Shown here in pieces: positions 57,574 to 64,000 of a stretch of DNA of 64,000 nucleotides. Where the stretch lies: positions 100,785 to 164,784 of the forward strand of contig NZ_GG770557.1 of assembly GCF_000164135.1 (NCBI RefSeq). Direction: 5' to 3'. The translations under genes were made by a program, and so were the position numbers. The notes under the pieces are model-generated. The model was not told where the DNA came from, made no database searches, and saw nothing but the letters and a program-made list of their open reading frames with translations. Numbering within the stretch: position 1 is the stretch's first letter; every line of letters starts with the position of its first letter. Origin of the DNA: Mycobacterium parascrofulaceum ATCC BAA-614 (lineage in GTDB: Bacteria; Actinomycetota; Actinomycetes; Mycobacteriales; Mycobacteriaceae).

Positions 57574-58833
57574 ATGACAGAGCTAGTTACCGGGAAGACA
57601 CTCCCGAACGTGGTCGTCACCGGCGTTGCCATGACGACCGCTCTGGCAACTGATGCCGACACCACCTGGAAGCTGTTGTTGGACAGCCAAAGCGGTATCC
57701 GCAAGCTCGACGACCCGTTCGTCGAGGAGTTCGACCTGCCGGTCAAGATCGGTGGGCACCTGCAGGAGGAATTCGACAGCCAGATGACCCGCGTCGAGCT
57801 GCGGCGCACGGGTTACCTGCAGCGGATGTCCACCATCTTGAGCCGCCGGGTCTGGGAGAACGCCGGCTCGCCCGAGGTCGACTCCGACCGCCTGATGGTG
57901 TCCATCGGCACCGGCTTGGGCTCGTCGGAGGAGATGGTCTTCAGCTACGACGACATGCGCGCTCGTGGCATGAAGGCCGTCTCGCCGCTCGGGGTGCAGA
58001 AGTACATGCCCAACGGCGCCGCCGCGGCGGTGGGCCTGGAACGGCACGCCAAGGCCGGCGTGATCACGCCCGTGTCGGCGTGCGCGTCCGGTTCCGAGGG
58101 CGTGGCCCAGGCCTGGCGCAACATCGTCTTCGGTGAGGCCGACATCGCCATCTGCGGCGGCGTCGAGACCAAGATCGAGGCGGTGCCGATCGCGGCGTTC
58201 GCCCAGATGCGCATCGTGATGTCGACCAAGAACGACGACCCGGCGGGCGCCTGCCGCCCGTTCGACCGGGACCGCACCGGCTTCGTGTTCGGCGAGGCGG
58301 GGGCGCTCTTGGTGATCGAGACCGAGGAGCACGCCAAGGCTCGCGGGGCCAACATCCTGGCCCGCATCATGGGCGCCGCCATCACCTCGGACGGCTACCA
58401 CATGGTCGCGCCGGACCCCAACGGGTTGCGGGCCGGACACGCGATGAGCCGGGCGATCCAGCTGGCCGGCCTGTCCCCGAGCGACATTCACCACGTGAAC
58501 GCGCACGCCACCGGCACGTCGGTGGGCGACGTGGCGGAGAGCAAGGCGATCAACAACGCCCTGGGCGCCCACGGGGGCAACGCGGCCGTCTACGCGCCGA
58601 AGGCGGCCCTGGGCCACTCGGTCGGTGCGGTGGGCGCGGTCGAGTCGATCCTGACCGTGCTCGCGCTGCGGGACCAGGTCGTTCCGCCGACGCTGAACCT
58701 CGAAAACCTCGACCCAGAAATCGATCTGGACGTGGTGGCGGGCAAGCCGCGGCCGGGCAACTACGAGTACGCGATCAACAACTCGTTCGGATTCGGCGGG
58801 CACAACGTCGCGATCGCGTTCGGGCGGTACTGA
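57574..58833 (+). CDS. kasB: Beta-ketoacyl-ACP synthase KasB
   Basis: 419-aa condensing enzyme that completes full-length mycolate chains. Catalytic Cys in [12 protein letters not shown] and histidines in NAHATGTS and [10 protein letters not shown] are intact. It is a close paralogue of KasA upstream, arising by tandem duplication. In M. tuberculosis kasB is not essential, but its loss shortens mycolates and removes acid-fastness. The ATG at 57574 has GGAAGGAA at 57553-57565 upstream. accD6 follows after 47 bp. Confidence 0.97.
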   Translation: MTELVTGKTLPNVVVTGVAMTTALATDADTTWKLLLDSQSGIRKLDDPFVEEFDLPVKIGGHLQEEFDSQMTRVELRRTGYLQRMSTILSRRVWENAGSPEVDSDRLMVSIGTGLGSSEEMVFSYDDMRARGMKAVSPLGVQKYMPNGAAAAVGLERHAKAGVITPVSACASGSEGVAQAWRNIVFGEADIAICGGVETKIEAVPIAAFAQMRIVMSTKNDDPAGACRPFDRDRTGFVFGEAGALLVIETEEHAKARGANILARIMGAAITSDGYHMVAPDPNGLRAGHAMSRAIQLAGLSPSDIHHVNAHATGTSVGDVAESKAINNALGAHGGNAAVYAPKAALGHSVGAVGAVESILTVLALRDQVVPPTLNLENLDPEIDLDVVAGKPRPGNYEYAINNSFGFGGHNVAIAFGRY

Positions 58834-58880
58834 GCACCGCCTCCCACCAGAGAGCACACCCGGAGAACAGGAGACCTGCG

Positions 58881-60302
58881 ATGACAATCATGGCCCCCGC
58901 GTCGGTCGGCGAGTCGCTCGACCCCAGGGACCCGTTGCTGCGTCTGAGCAACTTCTTCGACGAGGGCAGCGTGGAGCTGCTGCACGAGCGTGACCGCTCG
59001 GGTGTGCTTTCCGCTTCGGGAACCGTGAACGGCGTGCGCACGATCGCGTTCTGCACCGACGGCACCGTGATGGGCGGCGCCATGGGTGTCGAGGGGTGTG
59101 CGCACATCGTCAACGCCTACGACACCGCCATCGAGGAGCAGAGCCCGATCGTGGGGATCTGGCACTCCGGCGGTGCGCGCCTGGCCGAGGGCGTGAAGGC
59201 GTTGCACGCGGTCGGGACGGTGTTCGAGGCGATGATCCGCGCCTCGGGGTATGTCCCACAGATCTCGGTGGTGGTCGGCTTCGCCGCCGGCGGCGCGGCC
59301 TACGGCCCGGCCCTGACCGACGTCATCGTGATGGCGCCGGAGAGCCGGGTGTTCGTCACCGGGCCGGACGTGGTGCGCAGCGTGACCGGCGAGGACGTGG
59401 ACATGGCGTCCCTCGGCGGGCCCGAGACCCACCACAAGAAGTCCGGGGTCTGCCACATCGTCGCCGACGACGAGCTCGACGCCTACGAGCGTGGCCGCCG
59501 CCTGGTCGGATTGTTCTGCCAGCAGGGACATTTCGACCGCTCCAAGGCCGAAGCGGGTGACACCGACATCCACGCGCTGCTGCCGGAATCGTCCCGGCGG
59601 GCCTACGACGTGCGCCCGATCGTCACCGCGATCCTGGACGACGAGACGCCGTTCGACGAGTTCCAGGCCAACTGGGCGCCGTCGATGGTGATCGGCCTGG
59701 GCCGGCTGTCGGGTCGCACGGTCGGCGTGCTCGCGAACAACCCGTTGCGGCTGGGCGGCTGCCTGAACTCCGAAAGCGCCGAGAAGGCGGCACGTTTCGT
59801 GCGCCTCTGCGACGCGTTCGGGATTCCGCTGATCGTGGTCGTCGACGTGCCGGGCTACCTGCCCGGTGTCGACCAGGAGTGGGGCGGCGTGGTGCGCCGC
59901 GGCGCGAAGCTGTTGCACGCGTTCGGCGAGTGCACGGTCCCGCGCGTCACCCTGGTCACCCGAAAGACCTACGGCGGGGCCTACATTGCGATGAACTCCC
60001 GGTCGCTGAACGCGACCAAGGTCTACGCGTGGCCGGACGCCGAGGTCGCCGTGATGGGCGCCAAGGCCGCCGTCGGCATCCTGCACAAGAAGAAGCTGGC
60101 CGCCGCGGCCGACCACGAGCGCGAGGCGCTGCACGACGAGCTTGCCGCCGAGCACGAGAAGATCGCCGGCGGGGTGGACAGCGCCATCGAGATCGGTGTG
60201 GTCGACGAGAAGATCGACCCGTCGCACACCCGCAGCAAGCTCACCGAGGCGCTGGCCCAGGCGCCGGCGCGCCGCGGTCGCCACAAGAACATCCCGCTGT
60301 AG
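58881..60302 (+). CDS. accD6: Acetyl/propionyl-CoA carboxylase beta subunit AccD6
   Basis: 473 aa, equal to M. tuberculosis AccD6. Carboxyltransferase subunit making malonyl-CoA for the FAS-I/FAS-II systems together with an AccA3 biotin subunit encoded elsewhere. Oxyanion-hole elements appear in WHSGGARLAEG with GFAAGGAAYGP in the N-half, and TRKTYGGAYIAM in the C-half. The start is ATG 58881 behind AACAGGAGA. It is the last gene of the fasII operon, followed by a strong hairpin. Confidence 0.97.
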   Translation: MTIMAPASVGESLDPRDPLLRLSNFFDEGSVELLHERDRSGVLSASGTVNGVRTIAFCTDGTVMGGAMGVEGCAHIVNAYDTAIEEQSPIVGIWHSGGARLAEGVKALHAVGTVFEAMIRASGYVPQISVVVGFAAGGAAYGPALTDVIVMAPESRVFVTGPDVVRSVTGEDVDMASLGGPETHHKKSGVCHIVADDELDAYERGRRLVGLFCQQGHFDRSKAEAGDTDIHALLPESSRRAYDVRPIVTAILDDETPFDEFQANWAPSMVIGLGRLSGRTVGVLANNPLRLGGCLNSESAEKAARFVRLCDAFGIPLIVVVDVPGYLPGVDQEWGGVVRRGAKLLHAFGECTVPRVTLVTRKTYGGAYIAMNSRSLNATKVYAWPDAEVAVMGAKAAVGILHKKKLAAAADHEREALHDELAAEHEKIAGGVDSAIEIGVVDEKIDPSHTRSKLTEALAQAPARRGRHKNIPL

Positions 60303-60313
60303 GTCACCTTTAA

Positions 60314-60378
60314 CGGCGAGCAGACACAAAATCGCACGCGCGGTACCCGCCGCCGTGCGATTTTGCGTCTGCTCGCCG
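60314..60378. terminator. Long hairpin after accD6, left copy
   Basis: Arms 60314-60338 and 60354-60378 (core AGCAGACACAAAATCGCACG and its complement) are complementary over 25 bp with one mismatch (A opposite C), around a 15-nt loop that itself contains GCGG/CCGC. Near-identical to the element at 61327-61380. A likely intrinsic terminator of the fasII operon; on both strands an A/T run (AAAAT/ATTTT) lies inside the stem. Confidence 0.85.
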
Positions 60379-60434
60379 GGCTAATCCCCAGGGCTGACTG
60401 GCGCATTCGAGCCCGCTCTTCGCATGCTTTCGCG

Positions 60435-61319
60435 GTGCACACTGAAGCGCTCAACCTTCTGAACAGAATCGGATTCGCGACGACCACACAGCTGCTGACA
60501 GTCATGACTCGTCAACAGCTCGACGTTCAAGTCCGAAACGGTGGACTCGTCCGCGTGTGGCACGGAGTTTACGGTGCAGCGCAGCCAGATTTACTGGGAC
60601 GCTTGGCCGCACTGGATGTCTTCATGGGTCGGCATGCGGTCGCATGCATGGGCACTGCCGCGACGTTGTACGGGTTCGACACCGAGAACTCCACGGCTAT
60701 CCACGTACTCGATCCCGGTGTACGCATGCGCCCTACGGTCGGCCTGATGGTCCACCAACGCACCGGAGCCCGGCTCCAACGAATAGGTGGTCGTCTGGCG
60801 ACGGCACCGGCATGGACCGCGGTGGAGGTCGCAAGGCAGCTGCGCCGACCGAGGACGCTGGCGACGCTCGACGCGGCATTGCGCTCGATGTGGTGCACTC
60901 GCAACGAAATTGGTCAAGCCGTTGAGGAGCAGCGAGGACGTCGGGGCATCGTTGCTGTGCGCGCACTGCTGCCATTGGCGGATGGACGTGCGGAATCGGC
61001 CATGGAAAGCGAGGCGCGACTGGTGATGCTCGATCGAGGGCTACCGCTCCCTGAGCTGCAGCATCCGATCGTCGGCCGCGATGGCGAGTTGTGGCGCGTC
61101 GACTTCGCATGGCCGCACATGCGATTGGCAGCTGAATACGAGAGCATCGACTGGCATGTCGGTCGCATGGAAATGCTCCGCGACAAATCGCGGTGGGCCA
61201 AGATCCAGGAGCTTGGGTGGACGATCATCCCGATCGTCGTCGACGACGTACGACGGGAACCCGACCGCCTCGCCGACCGCATCGCAACCCACCTAAATCG
61301 CCCACCGATGGCTAGTTAA
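60435..61319 (+). CDS. DUF559/AbiEi-antitoxin-like protein
   Basis: 294-aa protein from GTG 60435. The N-terminal part (about residues 5-80; LNRIGFATTTQLL, LVRVWHGVYG) resembles the winged-helix AbiEi-type antitoxin domain. The C-terminal part (about 185-290) resembles the DUF559/Vsr-type nuclease fold, with WRVDFAWPHMRLAAEYES and VVDDVRREPDRL. Whether it cuts DNA is unknown; no partner toxin gene is next to it. Upstream codons from TTG 60363 overlap the hairpin arm and are rejected. The gene is bracketed by two near-identical hairpins and looks less GC-biased than its neighbours. Not part of this locus in M. tuberculosis as I recall. Confidence 0.68.
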   Translation: MHTEALNLLNRIGFATTTQLLTVMTRQQLDVQVRNGGLVRVWHGVYGAAQPDLLGRLAALDVFMGRHAVACMGTAATLYGFDTENSTAIHVLDPGVRMRPTVGLMVHQRTGARLQRIGGRLATAPAWTAVEVARQLRRPRTLATLDAALRSMWCTRNEIGQAVEEQRGRRGIVAVRALLPLADGRAESAMESEARLVMLDRGLPLPELQHPIVGRDGELWRVDFAWPHMRLAAEYESIDWHVGRMEMLRDKSRWAKIQELGWTIIPIVVDDVRREPDRLADRIATHLNRPPMAS

Positions 61320-61326
61320 CTCCGCC

Positions 61327-61380
61327 AGCAGACGCAAAATCGCACGCGCGGTACCCGCGCCGTGCGATTTTGCGTCTGCT
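61327..61380. terminator. Long hairpin, right copy flanking the DUF559 gene
   Basis: Arms 61327-61346 and 61361-61380 are a perfect 20-bp inverted repeat (AGCAGACGCAAAATCGCACG) around CGCGGTACCCGCGC, matching the left copy at 60314-60378 in arms and loop. It separates the DUF559 gene from the convergent monooxygenase and can serve as terminator for both. Confidence 0.87.
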
Positions 61381-61389
61381 CGCGGAGCG

Positions 61390-62907
61390 TTAGCGGCAGA
61401 GGATCGCCGTAAGCGCCTGGCGCAGTTCGGCTTCGGGATCCGCAGGCAGCGCTTCCCAGCGCCACCCGACGAAGTCGTCCGGGCGGACCAATAGCGCCCC
61501 GTCGGGCGCGAGCCCGGTGGCCGCCGCCCACTCGTCGCAATAGATCCGGTGTGCGGCTACCGACGCCGAAACCGCGGCGGCACACCACCGTTCGTCGCCG
61601 GCGAGCACGGTGAACCCCGGCCCCAGCAGGTCGAGCGTCGACACGCCGTCGCGCACCCAGACGTGCGGGACCCGGGTGCCGGTTTGGCCGCGCAACTCCC
61701 CCACCAGCTGCACCGTATCCGCGCCATACCGGTAGCCGATGAGCAGTTCGAACATCGAGCACTCTTCGTCGGCCGGCAGCCGCGGGCCGTCGTCACTCAT
61801 GGGAAGAACGGCAAGCGTCGGGCCGGTCAGCGACTGCCGGGCGGCGAACCGCCCGATCGGGTGCCGCTCGGCGTGGTAGGTGTCCAGCAGCGCCGGGTCG
61901 GCGGTCCCGTCCACTACGGCGGCCAGTTTCCAGGCCAGGTTGTGCGCGCTCTGGATGGCGGTGTTGGCCCCGCCTGCCTTGAACGGCGGCATGGTGTGGG
62001 GGGCATCGCCGACGAGAAAGACTCGCCCGCAGCCGAATTGATCGGCCACCTGCTCGTAGGGCTGCCACGCCGCGACCTCGATGACGTCGATGTCGATCCG
62101 CTCGCCGATCGCGCTGGTGAGCATCTCGCGGCAGCGCTGCGGCGTGAACTCCTCGGCCGATTCGCCCTTGTTGGGGAAGTACGTGGTGGTGAACATGCCC
62201 AGCTCCCCGTCGACCAACAGGAAGATGCCGTCCACGTCGGCGTTCTTGACCTGCACGGCGTCGCCGTCGGCCAAGTTCGAGACGTACTTCGTCCAGGGCG
62301 CGCGGAAGTAGATGAAGACGACGAAGATCGGGAGCGCGCCGTAGCCGGACGTGTTGATGCCCAACCGATTTCGGATCGGGCTGTGCACACCGTCGGCGGC
62401 GACGAGGTAATCGGCCCGGACGGTCTCGGACTGGCCGGTGTCCCGGTCGCGCAGCACCGCGGTGACCCCCGCCCCGTCCTGCTCGAGCGACGCCAGCTCC
62501 GTCCCGTACCGCACCTCGCCGCCCCGGCGGCGCGTGTCGGCGAGCAGGATCGGTTCGAGCCGGCTCTGCGGGCAGTACTGCGCCGCCGGCTCGGGACTCA
62601 GCGCGTCGAGGCCCGCGAAGATCGCGTTGATGTCGATGGCCAGTCGCTCCTCGGCGCTGTTGAGCGCCGGCCGGACCATCAGGGCCGAAACGTGGTCGGC
62701 CACCGCATGGACCTCGTCGCGCAGACCCAGACCCCGCAGGATCTCCAGGCTGCGGAAGCTCAGGTTGCGGGCCTTTGGATAGATGAACACCTCGCGCCGT
62801 CTTTCCACCAGCAGCGAGCGGACGCCGTGTTGGGCCAGCAACGCCGACGTGGTCAGGCCGGCGGCCCCGGCGCCGACGATGAGCACGGGAACACGCGTGA
62901 AGGTCAT
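61390..62907 (-). CDS. FAD-dependent aromatic monooxygenase (PheA/TfdB, group A type)
   Basis: 505-aa flavoprotein: dinucleotide motif GAGAAGLTTSALLA at residues about 11-24, the DG motif LVAADGVHSPIRN, and GDAPHTMPPFKAGGANTAIQ, all group A hydroxylase signatures. A thioredoxin-like C-terminal domain follows (about 395-505). It should use NAD(P)H and oxygen to hydroxylate a phenolic or polyketide-like substrate that is unknown. The start is ATG 62907 (MTFTRVPVLIVG); the frame is open to 63114 but overlaps the deaminase gene. Divergent from the deaminase across 76 bp. Confidence 0.9.
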   Translation of the reverse strand: MTFTRVPVLIVGAGAAGLTTSALLAQHGVRSLLVERRREVFIYPKARNLSFRSLEILRGLGLRDEVHAVADHVSALMVRPALNSAEERLAIDINAIFAGLDALSPEPAAQYCPQSRLEPILLADTRRRGGEVRYGTELASLEQDGAGVTAVLRDRDTGQSETVRADYLVAADGVHSPIRNRLGINTSGYGALPIFVVFIYFRAPWTKYVSNLADGDAVQVKNADVDGIFLLVDGELGMFTTTYFPNKGESAEEFTPQRCREMLTSAIGERIDIDVIEVAAWQPYEQVADQFGCGRVFLVGDAPHTMPPFKAGGANTAIQSAHNLAWKLAAVVDGTADPALLDTYHAERHPIGRFAARQSLTGPTLAVLPMSDDGPRLPADEECSMFELLIGYRYGADTVQLVGELRGQTGTRVPHVWVRDGVSTLDLLGPGFTVLAGDERWCAAAVSASVAAHRIYCDEWAAATGLAPDGALLVRPDDFVGWRWEALPADPEAELRQALTAILCR

Positions 62908-62913
62908 GCATGA

Positions 62914-62932
62914 AATGATAGTCTCTGTCATT
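62914..62932. promoter_or_regulatory. Inverted repeat AATGA-N9-TCATT in the divergent gap
   Basis: AATGA at 62914-62918 and TCATT at 62928-62932 form a symmetric pair, 7 bp from the monooxygenase ATG and about 52 bp before the deaminase ATG. Its position within a 76-bp AT-richer divergent gap suits a TetR- or MarR-type operator. No regulator gene lies next to it in the window. Confidence 0.4.
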
Positions 62933-62983
62933 CGATATTCACAGTCACAAACAGCGCGAGGGCCTGTAGGGGAAGATGTGCCC

Positions 62984-63436
62984 ATGACTCTCCCCGCGGC
63001 GGCGATGATGGACGTCGCCCTGGACGAGGCGCGCGCCGGCCTGGCGGAGGGCGGCATCCCGATCGGGGCCGCGCTGTTCACCGCGGACGGCGTGCTGCTC
63101 GGGCGCGGCCGCAATCGCCGCGTGCAACGGGGCGACCCCTCGTTGCACGCCGAGGTCGATGCCTTCCGCGCTGCCGGTCGGCAGCGCGACTACCGGTCCA
63201 CCGTCATGGTGACGACCCTCGCGCCGTGCTGGTACTGCAGCGGCCTGGTGCGCCAGTTCAACATCGGCTCGCTGTTGGTCGGCGAATCGCGGACGTTCAC
63301 CGGCGGGCACGATTGGCTGGCCGCCAACGGAATCAGCGTCACGGTGCTCGACGACGAGCGCTGCGCAACGATGATGGCGGCCTTCATCGCCGAGCACCCC
63401 GACCTGTGGCACGAGGACATCGGCCTGGCGCCCTAG
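62984..63436 (+). CDS. Nucleoside/cytosine deaminase-like protein
   Basis: 150-aa zinc deaminase: zinc ligands His in SLHAEVDAF (with the catalytic Glu) and the two Cys in APCWYCSG, the CMP/dCMP-deaminase pattern H-A-E plus P-C-x-x-C. It resembles yeast-type cytosine deaminase by length and the HDWLAANGI segment. Substrate not provable: cytosine, guanine-like or pterin bases are possible. ATG 62984 with AGGGGAAG upstream. It converges with glpD; the stops overlap in the four bases CTAG. Confidence 0.87.
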   Translation: MTLPAAAMMDVALDEARAGLAEGGIPIGAALFTADGVLLGRGRNRRVQRGDPSLHAEVDAFRAAGRQRDYRSTVMVTTLAPCWYCSGLVRQFNIGSLLVGESRTFTGGHDWLAANGISVTVLDDERCATMMAAFIAEHPDLWHEDIGLAP

Positions 63437-64000
63437 CCGAACCGCGCCACGAACTCCTCCGCCACCGCCAGCACCCGCTCGCGATCGGACTCCACCAACC
63501 CGATGCGGGTCCGCCGATCCACGATGTCGGAGACGTCCAGCGCGCCCTCGTGGGTGATCGCGTACTCGAATTCCGCCCGGGTGACGTCGATGCCCTCGGC
63601 GACCGGCTCGGTCGGCCGCTTGCAGGCGGCGGTGGCGACGACCTTGGCGGCCTCGGCGCCGTAGCGCTGCACCAGCGACGCCGGCAACCCGGCGCCCGCC
63701 CCCGCGTCGACCGCCCCGGGGTTGGCGGGCGCGCCGATCAGGGGCAGGTTGTGGGTCCGGCACTTCGCGGCCCGCAGGCGCCGCAGGCCGACGGCGCGGT
63801 CCAGCACATCCTGCGCCATGTACCGGTATTCGGTCAGCTTGCCGCCGATCACGCTGATGACCCCCGACGCCGATTCGACGACGGCGTGTTCGCGCGAGAC
63901 GTCGGCGGTGCGGCCCTCGCCGGTGTCGATCAGCGGCCGCAGCCCGGCGTACGCCCCGATGACGTCGGCCGGGCCGAGCGCGACGCCCAACGCCGTGTTC
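63433..64000 (-). CDS. glpD: Glycerol-3-phosphate dehydrogenase, C-terminal part (partial)
   Basis: The last 188 codons are in the window; the gene begins to the right of base 64000. The segment contains SGVISVIGGKLTEYRYMAQD, a signature of the FAD-dependent GlpD catalytic domain, then LPASLVQRYG and the C-terminal helical domain with THEGALDVSDIVDRRTRIGL. GlpD oxidises sn-glycerol-3-phosphate at the membrane. It matches Rv2249c (glpD1) in synteny after the fasII operon. Its TAG overlaps the deaminase TAG in antisense. Confidence 0.93.
   Translation of the reverse strand, partial: NTALGVALGPADVIGAYAGLRPLIDTGEGRTADVSREHAVVESASGVISVIGGKLTEYRYMAQDVLDRAVGLRRLRAAKCRTHNLPLIGAPANPGAVDAGAGAGLPASLVQRYGAEAAKVVATAACKRPTEPVAEGIDVTRAEFEYAITHEGALDVSDIVDRRTRIGLVESDRERVLAVAEEFVARFG

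Overview
The window is high-GC actinobacterial DNA and reads as a Mycobacterium chromosome. The evidence is the mycolate FAS-II operon (fabD-acpM-kasA-kasB-accD6), glnA1/glnE/glnA2, caeA (hip1), dlaT, ptkA/ptpA, ahpE and aceE, frequent GTG/TTG starts, and gene order that follows the M. tuberculosis Rv2208-Rv2249c block as I remember it. Extra genes absent from that block, and N-terminal differences in ptkA/ptpA, point to a non-tuberculous, probably slow-growing species. The exact species cannot be fixed from sequence reading alone.

Layout. 1-5.2 kb: cobS end, ilvE, gcvT, an adenylate cyclase, pepB. 5.2-9.6 kb: a repeat patch, then a flavin oxidoreductase/SRPBCC pair, a small membrane protein and ephD. 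9.8-15.6 kb: lipoyl block (dlaT, an SDR39U1-type epimerase, lipB, lipA, a DUF4191 protein, an RDD protein). 15.7-23.4 kb: nitrogen block, with glnA1 behind a four-box GlnR-like site, then leftward glnE-thioesterase-luciferase-like oxidoreductase and glnA2. 23.4-29.1 kb: two alpha/beta-hydrolase proteases, a WS/DGAT acyltransferase and panB. 29.2-39.4 kb: accessory-rich stretch with a Tat-exported glycoside hydrolase, a hemophore-like protein, a CYTH/CHAD protein, rnpB (RNase P RNA), a 2OG-oxygenase-like protein, a methyltransferase divergent from an XRE-cupin regulator, P450 + ferredoxin + membrane molybdenum oxidoreductase, and a TetR regulator. 39.4-50.3 kb: an overlapping leftward chain (cobC-like, Nif3-like, zinc-ribbon coiled coil, RNase HI/phosphatase), ptkA-ptpA-SURF1, cobD, an MpaB-like protein, epoxide hydrolase, tRNA-Val, ahpE, a DUF3052 protein and a lipoprotein. 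50.5-60.3 kb: aceE, mabR and the FAS-II operon. 60.3-64 kb: a DUF559-type gene bracketed by two near-identical hairpins, a flavin monooxygenase divergent from a deaminase, and the end of glpD.

How the genes work together. lipB and lipA make the lipoyl group carried by DlaT. GlnE modifies GlnA1, whose target Tyr406 is present, whereas GlnA2 lacks that tyrosine. MabR sits directly upstream of the fasII promoter, which contains a TTTTGT-N9-ACAAAA palindrome. PtkA and PtpA are a kinase-like/phosphatase pair overlapping by 8 nt.

The strongest leads are the hairpin-bracketed DUF559 gene, a dispersed palindrome family (11 copies in four intergenic patches), coupling of glnE to a thioesterase and an F420-type enzyme, the altered ptkA/ptpA pair, and the four-box GlnR site. 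No CRISPR array, prophage, IS element or clear defence island was seen.
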